Assembly: GCF_932294415.1 (NCBI RefSeq)
Contig: NC_065543.1
Location: 27,113,530-27,177,529 of the forward strand
DNA length: 64,000 nt
From: Quercus robur
Taxonomy: Eukaryota > Streptophyta > Magnoliopsida > Fagales > Fagaceae
Direction: 5' to 3'
Below the pieces are notes generated by a model that was given only the letters and a program-made list of their open reading frames with translations, did not search any database and was not told where the DNA came from. Made by a program: the position numbers and the translations under genes. Numbering within the stretch: the first letter of the stretch is position 1; every line of letters begins with the position of its first letter. Below are positions 11,401 through 22,067 of this stretch, in pieces.

Positions 11401-13260
11401 GATGACTAAAAAAATATCGAAGGAAAACATCGTTGATACGGCATGGCTAACTTGTCCATTTAGTAACTATGATCATTCAAAACAAGGTTCTAGAGAGAAA
11501 AAGTAAAAATGAAAGAAGGCAAATCAATGAATTAGATACCTTATAACATTTACACGATCTTATGGATATAGAGTCGTCATTGACAGCAATCAGGGGAGCA
11601 GATAATGAGAGGACAAACAGAAAGGAAAAAGGAACTGTAAGAGAAGTTTCCTAGCAGAGAATCTCACTTATTTTCTACCATTCTACTGAAGCAGAAAGAT
11701 TCTTTTTTTTTTTTTTCTTTCTCTTAATCGCATCCTTAACTAGTAAAGAAAGATTCACATCTGTTAGAATTATGATTAAAGTAATTAAATTCACCATTCT
11801 AATAGCTCAAGCTTTTAGGAGAATTCATAGTTTATAGTGGTCTCATTATATTTGAACATTGTCTCCTCTCTACCTCCCACTTAAAAATCTCACGTGTTTG
11901 GCCCTACTTATTAAGGGAGAGTCAGGGTCTCTTGTGAGAGGGAGTGTTAGAATTATAGTTAAATGATTGAATGATAGTTTAAGCTTTTGGGGCAATTGGT
12001 TATTTGTCAATATACTTTTGCCCTAAATCTTGTACGATCGGTCAACAAGGTCAATGAAAAGGGTCCTTGCTACTTATTGCTTTTGTGAAAATGTTCTAGA
12101 ATACTTATGGAGAAATCCATTAGTCCTGAAAACTAACTTGAAGGTATGAATTCAAGTAGGACTGGACTTGACTTGACTTTAGGTATGAATTCAAGGAGGT
12201 TTTTGAAGTTGAGATGTAAAAAGTAGTAACAGCAAAGTAAGAAACGCATGGCAGTAAAATGAAATGCATTGGCACAGAACAAACAGACCACACTTCCGAG
12301 TTTTGCATATTCTTCTTTTGAAATAAGGTCAACATGAGCTCCTACTAAACGCTCAACCAGGAGATTGCCAGTCAATCCAGGGTCTTTGTCCACAAGGACC
12401 TGCAATTTTTTATCATGGTATAAGAAGAAGATGATGATAATAATAATAAAAGAAAAAATGATGGTTGTTGAGTGTTGGACCTTAGAAGTTCGTAGTATGA
12501 TAAAGCAATCAAGATGAAGATATTTGGCAGCGACAGCAGTAGCACGGCAGTGGTTGCTCTGGATGCCTCCGATTGTGATGACACAGTCAGCACCCTGTGC
12601 CACCGCTTCTGCCATCAAAAACTCCAATTTTCTCACTTTGTTTCCACTCAATTGCATTCCTGAAAGGTCATCACGCTATATATATACATATACATATACA
12701 TATACTCAGCAAGCAAGCAAGCAATTGGATTGATTGGTTGGTTGGTTTTGTCATATAGATAGAAAAAGAAAGGAAATTCTTCACCTTCAACCAGACCTCG
12801 GTGTTGTTCGGCAAATTAGGAAGGTTCCATTTGTGAATTGGAGTGGGAAGCTGAAAGGAACAAAAACAAAAATTGAAAACAATTCCGAAATCCAATATAA
12901 TTCTAATAAAAGAGAGTTAAGAGTTTTGTTTACGTGGGCAAGAGAGAAGATGTGAGAAGGGATAGGATTGAGATGAGAGGCCCACTGAGGAGGGACGTAG
13001 GGTTTGCTGGAGAGGAACTCCATGCTCCCCCTCGTTGCCTGCTTCTGCTGCTGTTTTGAAACCTCGTCCTCCATTATGATTGTGTTTATGTGGGTTTCAG
13101 ATTCAGACTGACTTTTTAATATGATATTAGTGCGTGAAGAAGAAGAAGAAGATGAGAAAGAGAGGCGTTGGGGCCTGAAGAATAACAATAAGATTTTGTT
13201 CATACGATTCGGATGACTCAGAGGGCGGACTGCCCAACGCCTGCTGCTGCTGCACAGCAT
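1..13260 (-). CDS. DCD: D-cysteine desulfhydrase (ACC-deaminase-like PLP enzyme), 3' end beyond window
   Basis: This is a fold-type II PLP enzyme; the plant family breaks D-cysteine into pyruvate, H2S and ammonia, and the Arabidopsis protein is mitochondrial. Exons (minus strand, GT-AG): 12934-13260, 12785-12850, 12481-12675, 12289-12399, 11062-11153, 8459-8551, 195-252, and 113 to the window edge; phases join throughout, giving about 351 residues before the edge. Visible motifs are [15 protein letters not shown] (PLP-lysine region), [35 protein letters not shown] (made by joining exons 6 and 7) and [16 protein letters not shown]. The N-terminal 80 residues are Ser/Arg-rich and fit a transit peptide; ATGs at 13201 and 13074 are alternative starts. 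Intron 6 (253-8458) is swollen by a LINE and a Copia. The active-site residues reported to separate D-cysteine desulfhydrase from ACC deaminase lie beyond the window, so the name rests on plant orthology. Confidence 0.95.
253..1524. other. DCD intron 6, distal part, no recognisable feature
   Basis: AT-rich intron sequence between DCD exon 7 and the 3' tail of the intronic LINE. No coding similarity, repeat pair or RNA gene was recognised. Confidence 0.6.
1576..1688 (+). repeat. 5' LTR of Copia (113 bp)
   Basis: Begins TGTTATGAG and ends AACAACA, directly before a primer-binding-site-like sequence. By eye it differs from the 3' LTR by about five substitutions and one 1-bp indel. Confidence 0.92.
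1689..1703 (+). other. Copia primer binding site
   Basis: TGGTATCAAGTTGAA follows the 5' LTR immediately. TGGTATCA is the usual initiator-methionine tRNA match of plant Copia elements. Confidence 0.8.
5000..5013 (+). other. Copia polypurine tract
   Basis: AGCTTGAGGGGGAG lies directly upstream of the 3' LTR, as expected for second-strand priming. Confidence 0.8.
5014..5127 (+). repeat. 3' LTR of Copia (114 bp)
   Basis: Begins TGTTATGAA and ends AACAACA, matching the copy at 1576-1688. It is followed by ATTAC, the near-copy of the left flank. Confidence 0.92.
7861..8358. other. DCD intron 6, proximal part, AT-rich
   Basis: AT-rich DNA between the LINE 5' end and a poly-G run. It includes a T10-type run near 7960. 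No gene or repeat family was recognised. Confidence 0.5.
8359..8405. repeat. Poly-G tract (42 G, then A, then G4)
   Basis: A run of 42 consecutive G residues at 8359-8400 on the plus strand, so poly-C in the DCD transcript. It begins about 58 nt downstream of the exon 6 donor. Runs of this length are error-prone in sequencing, so the exact length is uncertain. The proline-rich reading frame through it is an artefact. Confidence 0.95.
8550..8775 (-). repeat. Tandem duplication carrying the DCD exon 6 splice acceptor
   Basis: The segment at 8550-8640 is repeated in diverged form at 8650-8775. Both copies include, on the minus strand, a pyrimidine-rich stretch, GATATTGTT and TGTTCAGGG. The proximal copy is the true acceptor of exon 6 (exon starts 8551). 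The distal copy has an equivalent CAG ending at 8653, so a cryptic exon start would be 8652. Confidence 0.8.
8776..10460. other. DCD intron 5, no recognised feature
   Basis: AT-rich intron sequence between exons 5 and 6. Short open frames (for example 10056-10271 minus) have no recognisable protein signature. Confidence 0.55.
10461..10497. repeat. Poly-C/poly-A low-complexity run
   Basis: Runs of C8 and C14 followed by A10, in DCD intron 5. No other signal is attached. Confidence 0.85.
10606..10679. repeat. Compound microsatellite (CATA)n(TA)n(TG)n
   Basis: CATA repeats run into TA repeats and then TG repeats, in DCD intron 5. It produces spurious histidine/threonine and isoleucine/tyrosine frames on the two strands. 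Confidence 0.95.
11762..12010 (+). mobile_element. Relic of a short LTR-type element in DCD intron 4
   Basis: Two diverged direct copies of a segment beginning TGTTAGAATTAT start at 11762 and 11945. The second is preceded by the purine-rich GTGAGAGGGAG, which looks like a polypurine tract before a 3' LTR. The span is short and no coding domain is visible, so this would be a TRIM-like remnant. LTR ends are not sharply defined. Confidence 0.4.
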
Positions 13261-13457
13261 TTCATTTCTTCTTTACATCATTCGTTCATCGACTGTTTTT
13301 AACTATTTTCTTTTTTAAAATGAATTTTGATAGCTTTTTGGTACTTCATTTTGGTCTCCAAAATTGAAAAATCGTTCTTATTTTATTCCCTTGACATACA
13401 TGGCTGATGTACTGCACCTTTGGCAAGCATAAAACTAACATAGCCATTAAAATAATA

Positions 13458-14523
13458 CTAGTCGCTAACCCGTGCAATGCATGGAAAAATTATTAGAAAA
13501 TAATAAAGCATACATATATTAAAAGACAATTAAGTTGTGTGCTTGCAAGGGATACATATCTAAATAGTTCTTGCAGTAGAAATAAAAGTCTTATCTTTGA
13601 GATAAAGAACTGATGTAAACAAACTAACCTTACATAAAACAAATAAAAAAAAAAATATAAAACTGATGTCACGGGAAATTCAGCCACATAGTAGTAATAT
13701 ATAAATCTCTTAAAACCTAAATCTAAACCTAAACACAAGGACTAAATATATAAACAAACTAACCTTACAAAAGCTGAACTTTATAAGCTAAAATCTATAC
13801 TGTGAGTTGTAGATCTTGAATGCTATACCGTGCGTTTAGGGCTTCCTACATCTGGAGAGAGCGAGAGTTTGCAGAAACCAAAGAAAATCTCTCTATAACT
13901 TAAGAAACATAATATACTAAAATCAAAGAGATATAATTTTCAGAGAACAAAATATTATAAATAATTTAAAAGAATTTTGGTTTAATTCTTGAACATCGCA
14001 ACTCCATAAAATTCATACTAATAATAATATTTTATGATAGCGCAGTTAGAATTTTGGTTTAATTCTTGAACACTGAATTGGAAATTGATTATATGAGTAT
14101 TCAATGGTGAACAAAGTACTATGTATTAATTAATATATAAACAAAACTAACCTTACAAAAGTTGAACTTTATAAGTTAAAATCTATACCGTGCATTGTAG
14201 ATCTCGAATGCTTTAGGGCTTCCTATGTCTGGAGAAAGAGAAAGTTTGTAGAAACCGTGGCTTTATATGTCTTAACTTGAGAAAGGGGTAAGGTTGCTAG
14301 GGTTTTGTAGATCTTGAATGCTTTAGGGCTTCCTACATCTGGAGAAAGAGAGAGTTTGCAGAAACCGTGGCTTTATATTTCTTAATTTGAGAGAGGGGTA
14401 AGGTTGTTAGGGTTTTGAGGAGTTATAATTTTTATTTATTTTTTATTTTTTAAATATTGTGCTAACGTGGAAAATTGTGGTGCCAGCAAAGGCTTCAGTT
14501 TTATATATATATATATATATAGA
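13458..14523 (-). mobile_element. Non-autonomous Helitron (1,066 bp)
   Basis: On the minus strand the element begins TCTATATATA after a host A and ends CTAG before a host T, the A|TC...CTRR|T Helitron signature. A GC-rich hairpin (TGCATTGCA flanked by CC and GGG) sits about 10 nt before the CTAG. There are no TIRs, no target duplication and no Rep/helicase ORF. The host sequence on either side joins as AATAATA+TTAGAAAT, which aligns with the uninterrupted opposite TIR arm of the surrounding element (AATAGTATTAAAAAAT in inverse complement). This supports both ends. Confidence 0.85.
14204..14417. repeat. Internal direct repeats of the Helitron
   Basis: A unit of about 105 bp (TAGATCTYGAATGCTTTAGG through the TTAGGGTTTT region) occurs at 14204-14306 and 14308-14417. 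A third, more diverged copy of its beginning lies at 13810-13880. Confidence 0.85.
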
Positions 14524-14814
14524 TTAGAAATATATTTGGCATTTACAAAATGTCACATCAACATCCATTGTAAGCTTTTAAATTTAAAATAATAATAATT
14601 AACTTATCAATTTTAACCCCAAAAAAAAAAAAAAAAACACTTCAATTCATTTCAGTTTTCTAACTTTTTTTTTATTCTTTCTTAACTACCAAACACAAAG
14701 ACGCAATAATCTCTCTCACTCTCTCTATTTCTCTCAATCTAACCCAAATTAACTTCTCTCTAAGGTTTTGGGATATGCTTTGATTAGTGGGGGTTGAAGT
14801 GGTTATAGGATCTA

Positions 14815-15175
14815 GGTTTGATGGGTTTGATCTGGATTAGAGAGAGGGTGAGAGGTTGAGATTTGTTTCATTTGGGTTAGAGAGAGAGAGAAGCTAAGAT
14901 CAGTTTGATCTAGGTTTTAGAGAGGGAGAGAGCAAATGAGATTGGTTTGATTTGAGTTAGAGAAAGATATGCTGAGATCAGTTTGATTTGATTTAGAAAG
15001 AGAGGCCAAGATCGATGATTTATTGGGTGAGGTTGAGATCAGTGGTGGTTGTGAAACGGAAACAAAGATCAATGGTGGTCGCAAATCACAAATGGTAATG
15101 GTGGTGGTAGGTGGTTGCATAAGGGAGGTTGAGATGGTGGATCGCAGTGGTCGAAGACTCAGTTTCACAATTTTG
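14815..15175. repeat. GA-rich degenerate tandem repeats inside the long-TIR element
   Basis: Imperfect units of roughly 60 bp alternate GGTTTGATCT-like and TTAGAGAGAGAG-like segments. There is no gene signature. Confidence 0.6.
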
Positions 15176-15948
15176 TAGTCTTAGATCTTCCTTCGGTTTT
15201 GTTCTCGATTTCATATGGGTTTGGCTTCTCAATTTCATATGAGTTTGGCTTGTACTGAGAAATTGAAAGAACTGGCTAGGTTTTCATATGGATTTGGCTT
15301 GTATAGTTGAAGTTTTTCATTTCGGTTTGATTTGATAGGATTTAGTGTTTTGGTGATTTAAAGAGTTTGGTTGCTAAGAAAATAAAAGAAAAACTTTATT
15401 TATTTTTTATAATTTTCTACACAACCATTTGGGGAAAAATGTTTTCTTCCATGAAGAATATGTTATTCCAAAATAAAATAAATGAAATGAAAAAAAAATT
15501 TATTTAATTTATTTTTAGAAAAATCACAAGTTTAGAATTTTGTTTTTATTGTTTTTTCTCATGTGGCTTTTTTATTATTAGAATGATGATGTGGCATTTT
15601 TAAATGCCAAATACATTTTTTAATACTATTTTAATGGTCACATAAACTTTATGCTTGTCAGCAGTGTAGTCTATTTGTCACATATGCAATTTTCATTAGT
15701 GAGATAACAGTAGGGACTAAAATGAAAACGATTTTTTTAGTTTTGGGGACCAAAATAGGAAAAGAAAAAAGTAGTGGTCCTAGAAGAATTCTAGATTGAT
15801 TTAATTATATATTTGCTCGTCAACATTTATTTCATAGCCTTTCAAATATTTAAGTTTAGTTTTTAAATTTTGAAATGTGTGTCAAAAGGGCCCTTTTAAT
15901 AGCTTCAAATTAAAAAGTATGACTTAACAAATGAAAACACTAAAAGCA

Positions 15949-17117
15949 AGTGAAAATTTGGCATTTGTCCCTAATTTATAAACTATGTAACAATTTATCC
16001 CTCTTTTCAAACTATTTAGGGATGTCCCTATTTTGAAACTCGATTTTAATAAAATCGAGTTCTGTGTAAAACTTGATATCATTAAAATCGAGTTCCATAT
16101 GTTTTGTGCCACAGTGGAAGCCAAAAAAATTGCCACAAAGAACTTGATTTTATTAAAATCGAATTCTGCAAAAAAATTTAAAAAAATGATCTCTCTCTCT
16201 CTCTTCTCTCCTCTCTTCCTTTCTTCTTTCACTCTCCGATTCTCTCTCTTCTCTCTTCATCTCTTCTTTCTTTCTCTCACTCTTCGATTCTCTCTCTTGC
16301 TTACGATTTTGGGTGGCGATTGTAGTAGATCAGTGGATTTTAGGTGGTGATTTGGGGTGGTAGTAGATTGGGTGGGTGAGCTTTGGTGTTGGCTGGTGGT
16401 GTTTGGGTTTCCTTGATTTTCTGTCATGGCTGGGTTTCCTTTGTTTTATGGGTTGGTTGATCTCAGTTTTGGTGTTACTATGGTGGTGGTGATGGTTGGG
16501 TTTCAGTGGTTGCTAATGGTGGTGGGTGGTTGATTGCTAACGGGGGTGGTGGTTGTTGGGTTTCGGTGCTACTGTGGTGGTGGTGATGGTTGGGTTTCAG
16601 TGCTCGGGTTGAGTTTCAATGGTTACTGATGGTGGTGGATGGTTGGTTGCTGTGTGAGTTTGCTAGCTGTGTGGTGTTTGGGTTTTTCTTGGTTGGTTGC
16701 TATGTGGTGGTTGCTGAGTGGGTTTGCTAATGATGGTGTGGGGTTTTTGGCTGTGTAGTGGCATTTGTACAACTTTTTTTTTTTCCCCCCAAAGAACTCG
16801 ATAGTCAAAAATATCAAGTTACATTTTGAAATTTTTTTTGAACTCAGTATTTCAAGTAGCGAGTTTTAACATTTGTATGGAACTTGATTTTAACAAAATC
16901 AAGTTCCACCTAGATTTTTTTTAATGGGAAAAGCCACATCAGCTTACTCCACCATGGCAAAATTTAGCCATAACTTGAAAATCTTAAAATCGAGTTATTA
17001 GCAGAACTTGATTTTCTAAAAATCAAGTTTCAAAATAGAGACATATTCCTAAATAGTTCGGAAAGAGGGACAAATTGCTACATAGTTTGTAAATTAAGGG
17101 AAAATGCCAATTTTCCC
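15949..17117. mobile_element. Non-autonomous Mutator-like element with 10-bp target duplication
   Basis: Terminal inverted repeats of at least 110 bp align end to end. The left reads TTTGGCATTTGTCCCTAA and ACTATGTAACAATTTATCCC; the right, in inverse complement, reads TTGGCATTTTCCCTTAA and ACTATGTAGCAATTTGTCCC. The element is bounded by identical 10-bp direct repeats ACTAAAAGCA at 15939-15948 and 17118-17127, the 9-11-bp length typical of Mutator-like transposition. The inverted similarity continues more weakly to about 215 bp per side. The interior has a CT-rich tract (16190-16295) and GGTGGT-type low-complexity DNA, with no transposase. Confidence 0.9.
16037..17029. repeat. Eight 25-26-bp palindromic modules in the Mutator-like element
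   Basis: Modules of the form AACTYGATTTT-N3-AAAATCRAGTT lie at 16037-16061 (perfect 12-bp arms), 16070-16094, 16141-16165, 16795-16820, 16841-16865, 16881-16905, 16972-16996 and 17005-17029. Three are in the left end and five in the right. The spacing of modules 1-2 and 7-8 is the same (8 bp), as expected from the inverted ends. Confidence 0.9.
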
Positions 17118-17127
17118 ACTAAAAGCA

Positions 17128-17711
17128 TATACTCATACGTATATGAAGTCTGTGTGGCAATTAGAAAAACAATTACACACTAACTACTATAAAACAAGAT
17201 GTTAGTAATTTTGCTTATATACATATCTCTACCATCAACAATTGCTACCTAGCCTCCTAGACTCCATATAAACATCAATGCTTGATTATAGCAATTTTGC
17301 TTATCACATCATATTTTTCCATTAATCAGGTGACTTTAGAAACCTTTTTTTTATACACATTTAAAAGGTTAAAAACTGCCCTCTCAAAAAGGTTAAAGAC
17401 TAAAACTAAGACATTTAAAATGGACCAACTTGAAATATAGGGAGAAGGTTGAGGATCAAATGTGTAATTAAACATTTTAAATTTTAAACTAATCACTAAT
17501 CATTGTAATCCACATAAAATTTCTAATAAAATTATATATGAAAAATTACATAAACGACCTAAACTTATGCTTAAAATTTTAATTTTATCAATAAAAATTC
17601 TAAATTTATGTAATCATTTTAATTTGAAACATTTGTCCATCTCTATTATTCAAGATAGTAATAGAGTAAGAAAAGTAGGATGGTATGAATACTCTCTTTT
17701 ACAAAAAAATT
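17128..17711. other. Intergenic, AT-rich, nothing recognised
   Basis: AT-rich DNA between the Mutator-like element and the truncated LINE. No coding, RNA or repeat signature was identified. Confidence 0.6.
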
Positions 17712-18376
17712 TAACATATTGTGGGCGATGTTGTGATTAATGTTGTACTGGATTTTCTAAACTCTGGATACATGGAGCCTAATATTAATTATACTTATAT
17801 TGTCCTTATCCCCAAAATAAAATCTCCAAAAAAATTGTCTGATTACAGGCCAATAAGGCTTTGTAATGTCATTTGCAAAATTATTTCTAAAGTATTGGCC
17901 AATAGATACCCATTTGATATCTCCTACCTATGGTGCTTTTGTCCTAAGTTACCTTATTACTAATAATGTTCTGGTAGCATATGAAACTTTACATGCTACA
18001 CATTGTCGTAAAAAAAAGGAAAAACAGGTTCTCTTGCATTGAAGCTAGATATTAGCAAAGCTTATGACCGGGTTGAGTGGGCCTTTCTAAAAGGCATCAT
18101 GGCCAAGTTGGGCTTCTCTGAAGTTTGGATTGAAAAGGTGATGTGTTGTGTTTCCACTCCTTCATTTTCTGTCTGTATCAATGGTAAATGCTATGGTAGT
18201 ATTAAACCTTCTAGAGGGCACCGTCAAAGAGACCTATTATCTCCTTATTTGTTTCTTTTATGTGCAGAGCGTTTTCCTTCTTTACTAGCACGAGCAAAGA
18301 TTGAAGAGCAGCTATATGGTGTTTCCATCTGTAGGAGAGAACCTAGTATTCCCATCTACTGTTTGCGGATGACTCT

Positions 18377-20871
18377 TGTAAAATCCCAGCCTATATGCAT
18401 GGTTAATTTTATGGATTTACATACTTATCATTATTTTAATTACTTTAAGTGCATAAGACTTTGATATTTTGATGTTATAGAAGAAATAGACTCTTTTAAT
18501 GTTATAGGAAGAAGTTTATAAAGGTAAGGATATATATATATATATATATATATGTGCATAATCATCTTATTAGTTGGGTCTTTCTAGAATATAAGTTTAT
18601 GGAGGGGTGGTAAGTAAATTTTGAAAAGTATAATGGGTGAGTCATCAACCCATTTTTCCCCTAGCAAGACACGTGCCCCATCACCTTTCTCCCTTATCTC
18701 CTTACTGCATCAGACTCCCTTTTCTTTGTTTCTTTATTCCTTTTTATTTCCTTTGTTCTTCTTTCTTTACTTCTCGTTGCTTGTGCCTAATCCGGCCATA
18801 CTTCCCTCTCTCACCAAAACCATAGATACCTCTCTCTAAAGAAGAAATCAAACACCTAACACTAAAGTTTTAGCTTCAAAGTTTGTGGGTAAGTAAATAA
18901 AACTATTTCTTGTTTTGGGTATTTTAATGGTGTAATTGTTTACTTTGTGTTAGTAATTTAAAAGACTGAAGGTATTATGGTTAATTTATTATACCTAGAA
19001 AATTGTGAGTTGAGATAATGAATTAGAGATTGTAAAGGTTGTTCTGTAGGTGAGTTTATTTTGTAAAGATGTTGTTTTAATAGGAAAATTTAATTATTAG
19101 TTGATTAAGTTTTCTTGTTGGCTTATAATTATAACCTGACCAACATGATGCTACAAGCATTTTCTATTTGTTGCTTGGTATGGCAGAAGATTCGTAATTC
19201 AAAACTTAGTCTATAGATTCTTTTGATCATGTGATTGGTGTGTGTGTGTGTGTGTATTTATGTGTTGCTGTGGGGAACCTTTGTGAGATGGGAATTAAGA
19301 TTTTCTTAAGTTTGAAAGTTAGGTGGTGATTCATATATAAATCTATATACTTAGAAAAATTGTTAGTAATAAGTTTTGGTCCTTCATTTACGTGACGAGA
19401 ACATGGACACTTGAGCTCCTTTTATCCAACTTTCTCACGTCTTCTGCTTTCAGGTAAGAGATATATGACATGTGCGTTTGATAAGTATAAAGTTTGTTTA
19501 GAAAATTTATTATACATTCAAACATTTTAATTAGAGATATTATATATGAGCATGATTTAAGTAAAGATAGATGTTCGTGAATTGTTGAATCTTATATATA
19601 TGAAAACTTTTGATGCTATTACTTATACTATGAACATAATATTTAAGAATTAAGTGGATATGCCACTATTATGAAGTATTTATGTAATGTATAATTGTTA
19701 GAAAAATATAGTTTTTGGATTATTCCATTGTTATGATTTGAACTCAGCCAGTAGGGGTTAAAGTACCGGTATTTCCATGGAAGTATTGATCGACCATTAA
19801 AAGTGGTGAGGATTTTGTTGCATCTGCCCTTGTTGGAAAATACCAACTTGTGGAGGATGCCAACCGACCCCACGGTTGATGATTTAAGCACACCGAAAGG
19901 GGTGTGATATTTTTGATATGATCATGAGATTTCCTAGAATTGTGGAGAATGCTGGATGCTTGACACAATGTGTTGGAAGCCTCCCAAAAGATGTGACAGA
20001 CTTACAATTAGACTGACTAATATATTATTAATGAGCCATTAAGCTATTTTGTATTTATAAGAAAAGTATGATGATAAGAAAGGTATGTTGAATGTATTAT
20101 AAGTCTGATGGAAAATTTATGATAAAATGTTTTATAGTCTATTTAAAGATAAGGTTATTGAAATATGTTAAAGTTCCTTATTATGTCATTTTATTATTAT
20201 ATGAAAGGAAAAATGTTGTATCTTCGTATGAAAGTTCATAAGTTATTATTAAAAATAGTATGAAGACTATTTATCAAATCTGGCATATACATAGAGTATT
20301 TGATTTACACGCATTCTTATTAAATGCTCATGGAACTTAAAACCTTACTGGGCTTTGCAACTCGCCCTATTATATTTCAGTGCATAGGTTCTTTTCTGGA
20401 AGCAGCGAGAGTATTAGAGGTGGCAAGAGATTCATGGTTCTCAATTGTTTAGATTGTATAATTCTTTTGTTGTTTAGAAGATATAGATTTTTGTTGTATA
20501 GGAGGTATCAAGATGTACTTGATTCTCATGAACAAAGATGCTATTAAGTTTGTTTTGGACCCCAGTGTATATCTTTAGGGTTAGGTTTGTAAAAAAGAGT
20601 TTTTGCTAAATGTTTAATTATGTAATATTTACTCGAAAATCTTTAGTTTCAGCCAAGTGTTCAAACTTGCAAGTTTGAATGTAATGAAGATTTAAGTTTT
20701 TATGAATTTTGTATATTATGGCTTTTATGCAAGGAATGAAAACGGATGACGAGAGGTGAAATTTTGATAATCACCTTCAGCTTTAATTGGTTCGTGTTAG
20801 TATTGAGTTTAACTTGTTATTAACATGCCGGAAATGCTCTAAAATCTAGAGTACAGGTTTGGGTCGTGACA
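18377..20871. mobile_element. Solo LTR, about 2.5 kb (Gypsy-type ends)
   Basis: Begins TGTAAAATCCC and ends GGGTCGTGACA, and is flanked by identical 5-bp target duplications ACTCT (18372-18376 and 20872-20876). The target is the serine codon region of the LINE FADDS motif. No internal second LTR, primer site or gag-pol was found, so this is a solo LTR left by recombination. The GGTCGTGACA end is one I associate with long-LTR plant Gypsy elements, by recall only. Confidence 0.88.
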
Positions 20872-21358
20872 ACTCTCTACTATTTTGCTGAGCCACTCAA
20901 GAGTAGGTACAAGTGATCACTAAGATTTTGTAGTTATATGCCGCAGCATCAAGTCAATGCATTAACTTTGAGAAGTCTTCTATTTACTTCAATGAGAATA
21001 TTGATGGTAGCTAGAAAGATTGGAGAAAAAACATTTGAGATGTGAAGGAAGTGGATAGATTTGAGTCATACTTGGGGTTACTTACACTGGTTAGACGTTC
21101 AAAATACCAAACTTCATCTTATCTTAAAGATAGCATTTGGAAAAAGCTACAAGGGTGGAAGGGCAAAATGTTGTCTAGAGTTGGTAAAGAGGTGCTAATA
21201 AAAGTTGTGGTTCAATCGGTTCCTACCTATACAACGGGGGTATTTCAACTACCTGTGAAGCTGTGTGACGAACTCAATGCTATGTATCAAGATTCTGGTG
21301 GGGTCAGGTTGGTGATGAGAGGAAGATTCGTTGGAAGAAGTGGGACTTGCTGTCAAGG

Positions 21359-22067
21359 CAATGCCGGCTTAATAATAGAAGCAGATGATGTAGTCGCCTA
21401 AAGCCCCGAGTAAAAAAAAGGCCTCCAAATTTTAACTAATAAGATTATTTATTTATTTGTAATAGTATTAATTAAGCCCAAATATTATCCAATAAATAAA
21501 ATAATATTTTTTTATCAAATAAAAAACATGAAAAAGAGGGAGAAATGCTACATCCACAACATTTTTCACAATAAATCCTAAATGGCAAGTTGTTATAAGC
21601 TATTTTTGAAGGCAAAAAATTAATTTCAGTAGTGAGTTCAAATTAGAACAAGTATCAACTTAACACCTAGGATTTGTTGTGAAAATATTGTGAATACTAC
21701 ACTTCTAAAAAAAGAAAAAGAAAAAAAGAGAGAGCAATAGACAAAAAAGTTCACAACATTTTTCATACGTTGAGTTGACAAACATTTACTAGTTCTCATC
21801 TAAGTCCACCACTAACATAATTTTTTTACTTACCGCTATCAATCTGCCATAGCAACAGGTATGAAAATTTTTATCAAATTCTTTGTCTATAGACTTGCCA
21901 AAAAAAAAAAAAAAAACTACATATGTTAATTAGTAGTAATTTTTCATATAAAAAAAGATAATAGAGTTTAAGTAATATTTAATTTTGTCTAAGGGTCACA
22001 TTAAAATATATAAAAGGCCTCAATTTCAATTTCACCTTAGGCCCTCAAATGCATTAAGTCACCCTTG
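21359..22067. mobile_element. Non-autonomous hAT element (709 bp)
   Basis: It splits the LINE between the codons for DLLS and SKKEGG. Ends are inverted and degenerate: CAATGCCGGCTTAAT on the left, CAAGGGTGACTTAATG on the right in inverse complement, both followed by CCTAA and GGCCT-type motifs. Flanking 8-bp repeats TGTCAAGG (21351-21358) and TGTCGAGA (22068-22075) match 6 of 8, fitting a decayed hAT target duplication. No transposase ORF. Confidence 0.8.

Larger units (their letters stand above)
13325..15785. mobile_element. Long-TIR DNA transposon (Mutator-like?), with a Helitron in the left arm
   Basis: The left arm (about 13340-13457, continuing at 14524-14566 after the Helitron) is the inverted complement of the right arm (about 15588-15775). 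Shared blocks include TTTTGGTCYCCAAAA, AAGCATAAA, CCATTAAAATA and TATTTGGCATTT. Arms of about 160-190 bp enclose roughly 1 kb of non-coding DNA. No transposase is visible, so it is non-autonomous. Long TIRs suggest a Mutator-like element, but no 9-bp target duplication was found and the outer ends are approximate. The left end lies only about 65 bp upstream of the first DCD ATG. Confidence 0.7.

Noticed and set aside
12133..12657. Single 174-codon frame on the minus strand
   Set aside because: It is DCD exons 3 and 4 with the unspliced intron 3 between them and read-through at the end, not a separate gene.
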